From contig NC_079875.1 of NCBI RefSeq assembly GCF_029227915.1, positions 4,278,001-4,342,000 of the forward strand: a stretch of DNA of 64,000 bases, written 5' to 3'. Shown piece after piece: positions 41,661 to 54,030 of the stretch. The translations under genes and the position numbers were made by a program. The notes under the pieces are model-generated. The model ran no database searches. It was not told the DNA's origin and saw only the letters and a program-made list of their open reading frames with translations. How positions within the stretch are numbered: position 1 is the first letter of the stretch; each line of letters opens with the position of its first letter. The DNA comes from Hydractinia symbiolongicarpus. Its lineage: Eukaryota; Cnidaria; Hydrozoa; Anthoathecata; Hydractiniidae.

Positions 41661-41989
41661 TTAAAGGAGGGCGAACAAAAAATTATTTGTGGCGGCCAGA
41701 AAATAAATTTTAAGCGAGAAAAAAAAATTATAGATTTCTAAATCCTAAAATCCTAAAGATAACTAATTTGATAACAAATAACTAACTATATTTCGCCACT
41801 AAGTATCTACATATCTTTCTAACAACATTTATACAGAATTTTTATAGCTAAATGGGGTGAAAATAAGTAGGTTTTTGATCTATTTACCAGGAATATTTTT
41901 TCATGTTTTGAGTTTCTTTTCCACAACATACTACTAGCTTTAAACGATAAAGTTTGGTATGATGAGATAGCGCAAAATTTAAATGAATA

Positions 41990-43650
41990 CAGTGAAACCT
42001 CCCTATAGCGGACAACATCGGGACCTCAAAAAAGTGTCCGCTATAAAGAGGTGTCCGCTACATAGAGGTTCTTCCCAAAATTAGCTCAAATTTCTTCAAA
42101 AACCATTGAGATATTGCTTTGTCTTTGCGAAGACAATTTAATATCTTCCACTTTGTCAATGACTTCTGAAATTAGGCCAGTTAGAGCTTCATCATTTTCA
42201 TTCATTAAAAAATTTAGCAATTCCTCCAAATGCTGCAACACTTTTGATAGAGAAAGTTGCTGAGGAATGTTTTTTTCTTCGTCGTCTTCTGAAGCAGCTT
42301 CTTCGTTTTCAGTATGACTCCTGTCAGATGGGTCTGGGTAAAAATTATTGAATAGCTTCCTCTCAAAGCTCGTCGTCGCCAGTCTATCAAGGCAGTATTT
42401 ATTTGACCAATCGATGTCGTCAGATCGTCATCAAAGTCTTCGACAGTGATGTCATCGTCTTCACGCATCCGAGTAAGAAGACTCGCAAATTCTTCATCAA
42501 TTTCGCTATGCAGCTAATATCTGGTTCTTTCAACCCACACTTTGGAAGCAATGTTGTATGACCTCTGCAGACACATCTTTCCAAGCTACTTGTAACCAAT
42601 GAATTGCTTTCGCAATATTGACGTCTCGTATTATTTCTGAGGCGTTCTTACCTTCGTCAATTTGTGATACTACATACTTCATTAGCATTTTCCGATATTT
42701 ACATTTAAACGCTCTAATTATGCCCGCATCAAGTGGTTGTAAGCGAGATGTGGTACACTTTCGCAGAAAGATCAGCTTAATGTTCTTTAATTTGGAGGGT
42801 TTCAGGGTGGCAAGGTGCGTTATCAAGAAAGAGAATAATCCTTCTACCTTTTAACTGGACTCTACGATGAAGAATTGTCAATACATCTTATATTTTTTTA
42901 GTTCTCATCCAAGCCTTCTCTTATCATGTATGTTCTTAAAACGTCTTGAAGATTTACTCTTCCAAAATACAACAGGCTCAGATACTTTTTAACCATCAGC
43001 CGCCACAAAAATTGCTGCTATAAGACGTTGTTTAGACTTCTTACCCCTTGCAGCTTCTCCGTTTTTGAATAAGACCTTTTTCCGGTAAAGCTTTAAAAAA
43101 CAAACCTAGTTCATTCATATTCCAAATGATTTTTAACTTATATCCTTTAGTTAATTCTGGTAGGCGTACAATCCATGACTGAATGGTCATTGTCGGTATA
43201 TCATCCGCTTCACCTGTAATTCCCGTCTCACGTATTCCATATGTTTGTTTAAACATTTCAAGCCAACCGTTTGATGCAATGAACGCACCTAAATCATTTT
43301 TGCCCAATTTTCCTTTATTAACATCACTTCTTCCTTCAACATTGGACCATCAGGAAATAAGTTTGCGCTCACATATTTTTTATACCAGGTAATTAGAATT
43401 TCATTAATCAAGTGAATTGTCCGTGTCTCAATTTTTTGCAATTTCCTTTGAAAAATTCATATTCTTTTTGAAGAGTTTTTGAGACACAAGTCTTCCCAAC
43501 CTTGAAGTGTTCACTCGACATCCCATTTTTGGATTGTTGTTTGCGTAAGAGATGACCTTCATCTTTTCATCCAATGCCAAGTTTTTTCGTTTCATACGAG
43601 CAGAGAGCTGAAACTTTGAGCACGACAACTTTGCTTTAACTGCTTACCTC
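41990..43650 (-). mobile_element. Tigger/pogo transposon remnant
   Basis: The end CAGTGAAACCTCCCTATAGC begins at 41990 after TA at 41988-41989, followed by more GTGTCCGCTATA motifs. Minus-strand transposase pieces lie between 42214 and 43628. The opposite end was not found, so the element is truncated or its far TIR has decayed. It sits inside the TTAA-flanked element. Confidence 0.8.
42214..43628 (-). pseudogene. Degenerate Tigger (pogo/DDE_1) transposase
   Basis: Pieces in the right order are broken by stops and frameshifts. A CENP-B-type N-terminal helix-turn-helix comes first (43428-43628; MKRKNLALDEKMKVISYAN). The CENP-B-like second DNA-binding part and DDE start follow (43041-43307; NGWLEMFKQTYGI, IIWNMNELGLFFKALP, with Asn where the first catalytic Asp is usual, DE[TL]GLF). 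Next is the C-terminal DDE region (42530-42826; TTSRLQPLDAGIIRAFK) and an acidic tail (42214-42468). Not functional. Confidence 0.85.
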
Positions 43651-44839
43651 AAAGATTCATTCATTCAAGGTACACGTACATTCGAAGAACCTCATTTAAA
43701 TCATTCGAACATTCAAAACATTCGAACATTTCGATGCAATGATTTTATTGACGAATTCTCTTCAAAATAATATCTCTCAGACATTAGTTAGGATAAATAC
43801 GAGATCGCTATACCTCTAAGGATCATGAAATGTTATGTCTACCACTCGGGACATTAATAAGGCAGGGTTTGTAACACTTTTACTGATTAAGTTCAAACTG
43901 AATACAAAGTGAAAGATAAAATTAACGTAAATTTGGCATTATTTGATAACAAAAGAAACATATATAAAATATAAGCTTACCAGCCTGCCACTGTAAAACA
44001 CTAAAAATGTGAAGCTTAATGTTAAAATGTTAAGTATTATACTATTTCATGTAAAATTCAAGCATTTTACTACATACACCTTCATGGTCAGAAGTTAAGT
44101 GAAGTGATGAGAAAAAAGTACAAACCATAAAATATATAGCTTAATTAAATAATTAATATTCCCTAATGACACATATTGACACATATAATTTCCTAAGGGA
44201 CTGCACAAACAAGAATTGAATAGAACAATAAACAATTACTACATAATATAAATAGAATAAAGACTATGAAACATGATTTCTACAAGCAACAAACATAACT
44301 GGTTTACTAACATTGAACTAGACACAAATATAACCTGGTACACACATGCACAGACACTGATTTAAATTTTTGATATATATATATATTATATATGTATATA
44401 TTATTGATAAAGATACAACATATTTCGTGAGTATTCACCTGTGACCATCACAACAAGGAGAAGTACATCCCATTGTTTTTTTAATTTAGCCACCCGTTTG
44501 GCAAATATGTAAAAATACTCAATTATAAATAATTCAGCATTCACATAGACGTAAACAAAACTGGTATTTTTAACAGACTGTTTTATATTTTGGGTGTAGT
44601 GTGTTGTTGTTCGTCAAAGTTTTAAGTGAAAATTTACCGTTTTTTATGTGCTACGAATATTTTTAATATCAAAATATTCTCACTCTTTTTTAAGGACTTA
44701 TTTTGTTATTATGGCTGTAACATGTAAATTGATTTATTATGCAGCAGACCAAGCCAGTCGGTCTGATCTTCAAATTCAACACTGTCATCATGAAATTTTA
44801 TTCAGTAGCCGTGTCGTGCGTAGTTCGCCTCTCCTTTAA

Positions 44840-45745
44840 GTGAAACAAAATCTTCATATTTTTCAATTTCATTGTTTCGATATATCATTACTCTAAACGC
44901 ACTTTTTTAAGGGTGCACTTATAACTAGGTGCGCCTAATTACGGCATTTTACGGCATTTTACGGTATAGCGAGTGGTCGAATACAATCTAGAACAAGATT
45001 TGTACCCATTAATACCCATAAAGTTATGGATCAAACCAAGTATCCTAAGATCCGAAGTCCGCTGTAAACAATTGACAAGTTCGGATTGTGAATTATCACA
45101 TGTAAATGGCTTTGTCCAATACTGGGGTTGCGATTTTCGCAATTTCACCCTTCTCTGCAAGATTTTATGTCCGGGATTGTGGACGTGCACCCTCGCGAAA
45201 TGGTAAAAACCAAATTAGCATAATTATGCGACAATCTGTCATCATTGGACTGGATTTATGGCCACTCACCGGTTCAACGTTAACGGGTACCATTTTGAAA
45301 GTCAATTAAGTTATTTTTCGATGCGATTTTGAGTTTTACTAAAAAAGATGACCGATCACGTGCTACGGATGGTATGTTTTGAAATTTACGTGCATCATAC
45401 CGGGTTTTAAGTTTTGAAGATCCCAACTTCTTTCCAAAGAAGGTCTTCTTTTATCACAGATCTACAAACTATGTTCAAAATAGTTTTAACAACAACTCTC
45501 CCCCTCCCGCCACTCTTCAGTGTTAGGTTGAGATCTTTTGCCAGTGGTAGTATTTCTTGTAAACAATACTCTGAAAAAAGCCTGAAAAGCCGTTTTTCTA
45601 ATAAATTATAAATAGGATTGTAGGCAAGAAATTATTTTTTTATGATCTTTATTAGAATACTCTATTTATTTAATTTTCACATTAAAAAATTTATATATGA
45701 TTTTTATTTGTAAAATCAAAGTCCCGTCTACACGTACAGACTTAT
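44840..45745. other. Non-coding, between two copies of the TTAA family
   Basis: A short ACGGCATTTT tandem lies at about 44940-44965. Short overlapping frames at 44939-45309 on both strands show no recognisable protein. Confidence 0.4.
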
Positions 45746-46822
45746 AGGAGGGGCCAACATTAAACTATTTTATGGCAACCACAAAATAAATTCTCAAGCG
45801 AGAGAAAAGATAATAGATTTACAGATCTTAAAATATACTAAAATAACAATTATAACAACAAATAAACACTATATTGCATAGCAAAATAACAATATAATTT
45901 TAGCAACAGTCCCCCCCCCCCCCCCCCGAATTTTCATGGGTGAAAAAAAGTTATAGATGCACTTACCACTAAACAATGAAAATGAGAATGAAATCTTCAA
46001 TTCAAGATAACTTCAGATTTATTACTAGTAAAAGCATTTTTTAACCTGCTTAAAATTTATTGTAAATTTAGAGTCGTTTTTCAACAATATATTTCTAGCT
46101 TTAAACAATAACGCGTGATAAATTTGATAGATTTACAGACAGAAATCATTCAACAGTCTAACACGCCATAAATAAAGGAGTTATTTTTGCTCACAAGTTT
46201 CTGCAGTAACTTCAGCAGTACAAAATAAAATATTTTTGACATACGCTATTCAACTCATACCATTTTTGCTATTTTGATCTTCAGTTTTTTAATTTTGCAA
46301 AGTGTGCAACCTTTAAAAATATTACCTCTGATCATTGTCATTCAATAATATAAATTATTATCATACCATGAATAAGTGACTTTTTTCTAGTGTATAACCC
46401 GTGCCATCATGATAAAAAGAATTCCATTGTTTGTAAATTGAACCACCTGTTTCTCAATTGTGTTAAAATAATTTATTATAAATAATTCAGCACTCACAAG
46501 ATGTAAACAAAAGGTATTTTTAACAGACTGGTTAATTTTAGGGGCTCTACTGTGTTCTGGAAAGCTTTTAAGCAAATCTCCACACCGTTAACAATGTAAA
46601 CATCGAATTTTTATTAATCTTTAAATACTTTAAATATCAAAACTTTTCTCAGTTTGTGTTCAAAATGCACTTTTTAAATTGTCATGACAACTGTTCTATA
46701 AAAGATTGAATAATAGTAAAGACTTTTTCACGAAGCACGTCAAGCCAGTCAGTCTGGTCCTCAAAATCAACTCTGACATCATTAATTTTTAATCATTAGC
46801 CGTGCCGGAGTTTACTCATCCT
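45746..46822. mobile_element. TTAA-family element, copy 2
   Basis: It starts AGGAGGGGCCAAC and ends near CATCCT before TTTAA. Both halves match copy 1 in the same orientation: ACAAAATAAATTCTCAAGCG and TTTCTAGCTTTAAACAATAA on the left; TATAAATAATTCAGCACTCA, TTTTTAACAGACTG and CAAGCCAGTCAGTCTGGTC on the right. It includes a run of about 16 C at 45911-45927. Non-coding. Confidence 0.6.
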
Positions 46823-46997
46823 TTTAAAGCCCGCCACATTGTAGACCTCAGCTTCTTCGCTACTTTCACTACGAACGCCGCGAAGCTGGTTTATCTAAAA
46901 TAAATATATTCAATTATTGAGATAAATATGTATGAAATTCCTTTCATAAAAAGACTTATATGACTTCTTAGTGACTCGAATGGCGACCTTCTTTTAA

Positions 46998-47693
46998 AGG
47001 AAAGGCGAACTGCGCACGCTGCGGCACGGCTGGTGAATAAAAGTTTGTAGAGTGCTGAATTATTTATAATTAGGTTTTATACACATTTGTGAAATGTTGA
47101 ACAACATGTAACAAACATCATCTTTTTTTATACTACTGAACTTACTGAATAAATTTGCGAATAAAGTTAAGTAAGGCAAAGATTCGAGAATAAAAACGAA
47201 GCCATCATTTTGCGCGCTCGATTTATTGTTGAATGTTTCCGGTCTGTATATTCATTCAAATTTGGGATCTCATCATCATAAACTTTATCGTAGTATGTTG
47301 TGGAAAAGGGGCTCAAAACATGAAAAAAATATTGTTGTTAGTCATGAAAGATATTTCTTTAGTTCGAAGAAGTTTAAACAAAGGTTATAAAAAGTTGTTA
47401 CTAGTATACGTATACGTAAAATATTCTTGATTATCTCGAATCAAAGATGTTATTTTTTATGTCTACTGGTAAGTACATCAAAAACCTACTTATTTTCACA
47501 CGATGTTCTGTAAAATTCTGTAAAAATGTTGCTAGCAGAGATATACAGATACTTAGTTTTAAAATATAGTTATTTAGTTGTTATTATAGTAGTTATCTTA
47601 GAAGATTTTAGGATTTAGAAATCTATAAAAAATTTCTTTTGCCTAAGATTTATTTTCTGGCTGCCACAAAATAATTTTTTGTTCGCCCCTCCT
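46998..47693. mobile_element. TTAA-family element, copy 3 (inverted)
   Basis: It begins AGGAAAGGCGAAC just after TTAA (46994-46997) and ends GTTCGCCCCTCCT before TTAT. The right 240 bp is the inverse of 41665-41890. It is shorter (696 bp) than copies 1 and 2. A weak 65-codon frame at 47233 shows no recognisable protein. Confidence 0.6.
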
Positions 47694-47795
47694 TTATATT
47701 AACCTTTAGGTGAACGGGAATGAACCTTTAATTACAAAGTTCACACAACACACTCTTTGTAAATTTTGATTGAAGAACCGCATATCTTGTATATA

Positions 47796-48622
47796 CAGTA
47801 GAGTCTCCATAACTCGAACCTCTATTACTCGAACGTCTCCTTAACTCGAACGAAATCGTTGGCACCGTAAAAGTTTCCTAATAAACTCTTATAAAAAAAC
47901 CTCTACTACTCGAACCTCCATAACTCGAATGTTCCCTTAAGTCGAACAGATTATTTTGTCCCTTGAAGGTTTTTGACTCCATAACTCGAATTTTGTGGCA
48001 TTTTGAAAAAAATTGATAAGTTTTCCTGATCATTAACTCTTTATCATTTTCATATTTTAATGTTTACGTGTGTTGTGGGCCTTATATTGTTCGAATGCAT
48101 GATTTGAATGTTTTGTCTGTGTTTCGAACGACAACGCTTTCTCAACCAATTTTCAAAAACAGAATTTCATAGCAATCTGACAATGGCGTCTGTGGCAGGG
48201 TCAAAAAGAAGTAGAGCCGATAACAAGTCCTGTAAAATAAATTACAGTACCCTCAAAGAGCTTGAAAAAGGAACTGCTTCAAAGCGTTTTCTCGAAATTT
48301 GGGGAAGAAATGTTGGCTTCCCTAAAGGACTTAAATAAAAACATCAAACGAGATTATGATGATACTTGTAAACAATCAATTATAACTGATTTTTTTCAAA
48401 AAATTTGAGCAAAAAGCAACTAAAACGCTCTGTTTTTGTATTTCACCAACCCAGAACCCCCAATAAGTAAGACTAGGTACTTAATATACTGTTTTTGTTC
48501 ATCTGGTAGGCAAATAAGGGAAAAATTTTGAAAAAACTTGAAAACCTCTACTACTCGAACGTCTCCTTAACTCGAACGGTTTCCTTTTCCCCCTGGCCGT
48601 TCGAGTTATGGAGACTCTTCTG
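47796..48622 (+). mobile_element. Tigger-like MITE with CENP-B helix remnant
   Basis: TA target copies lie at 47794-47795 and 48623-48624. The 24-bp terminal repeats begin CAGTAGAGTCTCCATAACTC, with one mismatch; further ACTCGAACGTCTCC motifs lie inside each end. A 76-codon frame (48108-48338) contains INYSTLKELEKGTASKRFLE, resembling the N-terminal CENP-B helix-turn-helix of Tigger transposases, but the DDE domain is missing. It is an internally deleted derivative. Confidence 0.85.
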
Positions 48623-48624
48623 TA

Positions 48625-49162
48625 TATATGGTATCAGATATGACTAAAAGTCAAGAACCCAACGCGACTTCACGCCTTTGTTTACAGCTAGGAACGCCAT
48701 TTGTGCGTGGGCGTTAAAATCAGCCAAATAAGGTGTATGAATACACGTAATACAAACATAATAATGTGATACAAATATAAACTAGGCTTGTATGTGTTTA
48801 CACTAAAAACTCCTATTCGATATCCTGTTTACAATTTAACATGGGAAAGAAAAGGATTTCTAACACAACTATACAAGAAATAACGTTGCTATAACAACAG
48901 AATGGGATACAAATATTGAGTAATTGATGTTAGTAATTAACTCTGTGCATTTCCAGGTCATTTTTCATTGCGTCATGTTTAATTAGATAGGTAATTTTAA
49001 AACAATTACAAATGAATGTGTCGCCATCATGATTCAGCTGTTTTTTGTATGAGTTTATATGAGGAAGCATTTTCATCGGATGAATAGTTGAGAAAAAGAA
49101 ACGATCAACAGGTTACATAGTGATCGTTTTGTTGCATTCGTTCGTTTAAAAAAATAGCAATC
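48625..49162. other. Upstream region of the aquaporin gene
   Basis: AT-rich, without a coding signal. It should contain the aquaporin promoter and 5' UTR. No TATA box is obvious. Confidence 0.4.
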
Positions 49163-50538
49163 ATGGGAGTTATGGAGTATTTCAGTGAATTTAAAAATAA
49201 ATACTTTTGGAGAGCTGTATTTTGTGAATTATTAGCGACGACTCTTTTCGTCTTTGTTGTGACGACAGCAAGTATAAATTTCGGTGAAGCAGAGATGAAC
49301 ATTGTAAACAAAATGTCAGTAGAAACAATAAGAACGTCATTACCGATTGGATTTGCTATGGCGTTCTTGTTAAAAACATTTGGACCAATAAGTGGAGGGC
49401 ATATGAATCCAGCAGTATCAATGGGTGCTTATGTTAATGGAGATGTGAGCAGTCCACGTGCTACCATGTATTCTGCTGCACAATATGTTGGGGGTAATAT
49501 ACTCTTTTAAAAATTCAGATTAGTTTTGTAGGATATCTAGTTTCTTTTGGTTACAAGACGCAACAATTTCTCTTTCTTAAGTTCCAAGACACCACTAGGA
49601 GCCAAGTCACCATGCCCTCCCAGCTTCGTCCACAGGGTCTCTTTGCGATTCTGTTATGTCAGAATGTGAGAGGCTCTAAGGACGAAGTTGAATAAACGGA
49701 TAAATTTTAAAACATAACTTCTATATTTTATTTAATTTTAAAAATATGGTTTTATTTTCTTAGGAATTCTTGGCGCTGTTATCACACATTTTTTAACGCC
49801 ATCTGAACTCCGAATTGAATCTAAACTTGGCTCAGTGTTCATTGGAAGTGGTGTATCAACTGTCCAAGCGTTTTTTGTCGAGTTTATACTTACCTTCATA
49901 CTTACTCTGGTGTTTCTCAGTTGCACAGATAAACAGAGAAAACATTCCGATGGACCATTGTCCATTATTGTAGGGATAACATATATTGGTCTTCATTTTA
50001 TCGGGGTAAGTGTGTTAGCTACTTTCAATCTTCTCCCCAGGGCTCCTTTTTCACTTTTTGATATTCCCAAGATTAAAAAGTGAAAAAGTCGTGAAAAAGA
50101 AGTTGAGCTTCTTTAGTTTATTTGTTGTAACAATAAACACCTTGCAAGAAAAACCACAGACCAAAAGTCCCGATTCCTTACTTTATATTACTTTCATCTT
50201 TAGAGAGGATATACCGGTGGTTCATTTAATCCTGCAAGAGGGTTTGGACCGTCTCTGATATTTGGAGAATTTGACACTCATTCGTGGGTAAGTAAGGATA
50301 GAATTGACGACCTAATCTCTTCAGTTAATTCCAAACCTCTACAGATTGAAACATTTGTTGTACAAATTCTGTTATTGTTTACCACCGTCTATCGTTATAG
50401 ATATATTGGGTTGCTCCATATGTTGGTTCTACAATCGCTGGTCTTTTGTATAGATTTGTGCTGAAACCGTTGGATCCAGTAAAAATCTCTGGTACAAGTG
50501 ACCAACATACGACGATTGAAATGAATAACGCGGCGTAA
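49163..50538 (+). CDS. Aquaporin (MIP-family water channel)
   Basis: Four exons join in frame to 264 residues: 49163-49493, 49764-50005, 50204-50287 and 50401-50538, all GT-AG. Six membrane helices and two half-helices are present. The first pore motif is GGHMNPAVSMG (NPA at 82-84), the second TGGSFNPARGFGP (NPA at 200-202). By position against AQP1, the aromatic/arginine filter would be Phe in LPIGFAMAF, His in IGLHFIGV, Gly where AQP1 has Cys, and Arg203, a water-selective rather than glycerol-type pore. The start at 49163 is the first ATG in frame; an ATG three codons later is possible. AATAAA at 50594-50599 is a likely poly(A) signal 56 bp past the stop. Confidence 0.94.
49619..49690. repeat. 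Hairpin MITE in aquaporin intron 1
   Basis: Arms CAGCTTCGTCCACAGGGTCTC (49621-49641) and GAGGCTCTAAGGACGAAGTTG (49670-49690) are imperfect inverses. They belong to the same ACGAGGTTG-ended hairpin family seen in FUT8 introns. Confidence 0.6.
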
Positions 50539-50599
50539 CCGATATAACTACATATTATAAATTTTATTTATATTGTAAATAATTTTTTTTGATAATAAA

Positions 50600-52974
50600 T
50601 AACCTGTTGATAATATTTTTTTATGAGAACTAGTCAGTAGGTATACCTGCCTCCGTGAATATTGAGACAAAAAATATCGTTTGTGGAAAACATGATGACG
50701 TAATGATGACGTCATTAGCCAGAAATAATATTTAAGTAAATAGCCGACGTCACACTGAGGTTAGTTTCGGTTAGTTAAAGTTTAATAGTAGTTAACTGTC
50801 TACGTCATAATTAACTGGTCTGTGACTTCGGTAAATTAGTTACTTTCGGAATACAAAATTTTAGTTCTTAACTAAAATTTTCGGCGGCAGAAATTTCGGA
50901 CATATTTTTTTATTTCAGCGGAGAAATTTTCGGAAAAAAAAATCCGTCCAGTTTTTCCGTTCAAAAATTTTTATTCCTAATGTAGTCATTTCTTCAATTC
51001 ACACTGACGATTTGTTAAATCGCGGATAACTAAAATGTGAAAAGCGTGACTTTGGTAGCTAATCTAAGATTAGTGAAATAACCAAGTTTGTGACTGTTCA
51101 GTGTGAATTCGACATCAGATAGGTTAAATTGCATGATTGGTTGAATGGGTGTTAGTTTTGTTTTTAAGACAGGTGAAATAAAATGAATTTTGTGTATTAT
51201 TTTTGCACCTAATCAACCAAAGACACACGCATATTTTAGATTAGTTAAAATTTGTAGTTAATCTGTTCGTTTAACTAAGTTAAACAAGTTCAAATAATAA
51301 ATGTGAAAATAAATAATTTACCGACGTCACATAGACCAGTCAATAATATGACGTAAATATTTAACTACCCTGAGCTTTACTAGCTTCGACGTGAACTTTG
51401 AATAACCCCCAACACAATTAAGACGGTTTATAAAAATGAATGCAGTAGCACTGTTAAACTTTTTTGCCCTTGTTTTACATAAACAAAGTCAATTATTTGC
51501 TAAGGCTCAAATTTAAAGTTTATCTTCTGCAAAGTCAACTGTTGCTTACTTGTTGCTTGTTGACTATCTGCGTGAGAAACTCATATTCATCGTGTTTACT
51601 TGCTTTCAGGTTTATTCACGTTTTTTTGTATGAAAATTTAAAAACAATCTCAACCCCAGCACATTTTACACTATCTTAGATAAGAGTTGACCTAGAAACA
51701 AGGTTGTTAATATAGCCTTTTATCGACCTTGTTTCCAGTGTTTTGCTTTTTAATATTGGAGGCTTCAAGCTGTCTTTGATATCAAAACAGCATCAAAAGT
51801 GTTTAGTAATTAAGTTGGTATTAAATAGTTTTTAATACAGTATTATTTTTCTTCGAAAATATTTTCATCTTTTTTCGTTTTATAAATTCCTATTTTTTAA
51901 AAGAAGAACGGAAGAGGGCTCTTTATCATTGCAAGGCAGCTGGAACGTCTTTTACACGAACAGGAATGACACGACGAGACACTGATTTTTCTCTTCGGTT
52001 TTTCTATTCTACTTAAGCTCATTATTACACAGACAATTTGACTTCACAACAAGAAGCCGTTACTTTCCACAAATTTTGAAACACCAACAGGTCGTTTTCC
52101 CAAAAAGAGTTTTTGTAAATTGACAAATTATATATACGAATATACGGAGCCCTAAATTCACAGAAAAAAACCTAGACTATCACATCGTTCGTCAATAAAT
52201 CGACCAATAAATCAATAAATTAAATAGATAAATCAATATAAATCATATATCCTTCGGCTTCGGCTACCAGAGACACAGTTAACATACTGATGAAAACGCT
52301 CGACCCTCGACCCTCTTTGCATCGCGAATGCGACTCCGGCGCAGGGGCGACGTTGCAAAAAGATTGTTTTGGTGTGCTCGTTTGCTCAGCCCCGTAGGTG
52401 CAGGCATGCATTCAGAACATTTTAAACTTCTGAGGCAAAAGTGATGTTTCACATGGGATCTTTCGCTTCGCTGGTACGTTTTTACCAGCCTTCACTGGTT
52501 TGTTCTTATGTGGATAGCTATTCTTCTTTCGTTTGTCGTTCGTAGTAACTAGATGAAGCAATGTTGAGCAACTAGCATCAAATAAATAATGGACAAAATA
52601 TAGCTGTGTAACTACATTAGATATGGATAAGTAAATAAAAGTGTCTGCTATCTATACACAAAAAAAAAATGCTCTAGGATTATTTGGTGAAGAGAGATCT
52701 TTTCCTTTGGATTTCTTTTCAAAGAAACATCGTTGAGATTATAAACTGTTATCGAGTGTTAATTGATGCCTTCTGCTTTATTTAAATTCATTTAAAGTCC
52801 TAGGAATGCCTTTGTTTTACGAAATGGATTGATAATTACTTTTTTTTACCTAGCGTTCCCAGATCAGGGAGAAGAGCAATAATAAAGATTTTAGGTTTAA
52901 GGAATTTTGATGATGTCAGCAGCGCCTTAAATTTTTTTAAAAAATTTGTTAACTTTGAAACTCTGATCAAAATA
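50600..52974. other. Non-coding, with small inverted motifs
   Basis: At 50700-51420 there are repeated CACACTGA, TGACGTCA and GTTAGTTAAAG-like motifs in both orientations, suggestive of a small degraded MITE without clear ends. A hairpin of the ACGAGGTTG family lies near 51690-51740. A patch at 52250-52400 is richer in CpG than its surroundings. No gene was recognised. Confidence 0.4.
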
Positions 52975-53176
52975 AGGGGCCATCGACAATCGATTTTCGT
53001 ATCTTTCAGCGGCATTTGACCGTTAAACTTTTTGCCCCCTCCCTCTTAAAGGTGCGTAATCACCCTGTAGGCAACTTTTTTTAGAGGTGCCTATTTTATT
53101 GTAAAAATTGAAAGATGTACAAAAGAAACATTATCCTGAAAATTTTATTGAAAACTGACAACCAGAACATGTTCAA

Positions 53177-54030
53177 ATCATCATCATCGTCATTCTTGGC
53201 TTAACGTCTGTTTTCCATGCTAGCATGGGTTGGACGGGGTATAATAATGACCCTCTTCCAATCTGATCTAGACTGTGTTAGATCTAAACTCAACTTTCTC
53301 TGTATCAAGTTTGTCCTTATAACCTCCTGTCAAGTCTTTCTTGGTATGCCTCTGGGCTTTGCCCCAGAAACTATCAGGTCTCTACACTTTCTTACCCAAT
53401 TATTCCCCTCCATTCTTTCCAAGTGCCCCAGCCAATTCAATCTTCTTGTCTGGATAACATTTTTAATTCTACGGATACTTAGCCTGCTTCTTAGCTCATC
53501 TGAACTCTTTCTGTCTCTCAGACTGGCGTTACACATCCACCTAACCATTCTCATATCATTCCTTTCTAAACGGTCAAGATATTCCTGATAAAATTGACAA
53601 CAATATATACAGAGCATATATAAATTATCACTTCCTGCTTCGCTGCCCATGTCTTACTACGGTACAACAAAACACTTCTTACACAGGCCTCATACAACCT
53701 ACCTTTTACCTCAATTGACAAGACTCTGCTAGTCAACAAAGGAAGTAACTCTCTGAACTTTTTCCAAGCAGAACCTATCCTGCAAGTAGCACTTCTACCA
53801 ACACCCTCCTCACTGCCCAACATGTCACCTAAGTAACAGAAGTTCTCAACTATCTTTAACAAGCCACTGTTTTACATCATTAAAGCTGGAAATACTTCAT
53901 TCTCTATAACCTCACCTTTGCAATGCTTGTATACAAACTGAATGTCAGCTCATAACTTTCCACCGATACTATTGCACTTCTTATGTACCCAATGCTTGCA
54001 AGTCTGACAAAAAATTGAGTTACTACCAAC
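53177..54030 (-). mobile_element. 5'-truncated copy of the RTE-like LINE
   Basis: It is collinear with 8420-9220 and keeps the ATC/GAT tail and the PTHASMEN-coding palindrome (53215-53228). It is truncated inside the PHD-finger coding region at 54030. The frame is broken: a 50-bp insertion (53588-53637) is bounded by TTCCTG repeats. Remaining minus-strand frames at 53330-53650 and 53566-53862 are fragments of the ORF C-terminus. Confidence 0.93.

Larger units (their letters stand above)
41665..44835. mobile_element. TTAA-flanked TIR element, copy 1, carrying a Tigger insertion
   Basis: The ends AGGAGGGCGAAC and GTTCGCCTCTCCT are inverted and flanked by TTAA at 41661-41664 and 44836-44839. 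Subterminal sequence (TTTGTGGCGGCCAGAAAAT, AAAATAAGTAGGTTTTTGAT) recurs inverted at 47460-47693. The TTAA target suggests a piggyBac- or Kolobok-type family, but no transposase of either type was seen. The dead Tigger gene at 41990 onward is inserted within it. Confidence 0.65.

Noticed and set aside
49835-50258. Longer frames running past aquaporin exon 2 and into exon 3
   Set aside because: They read through introns; GT-AG splicing restores the conserved aquaporin sequence.
50737-51420. Possible MITE between the two CCGACGTCAC motifs
   Set aside because: The motifs are in direct, not inverted, orientation and no clear ends or target duplication were found.
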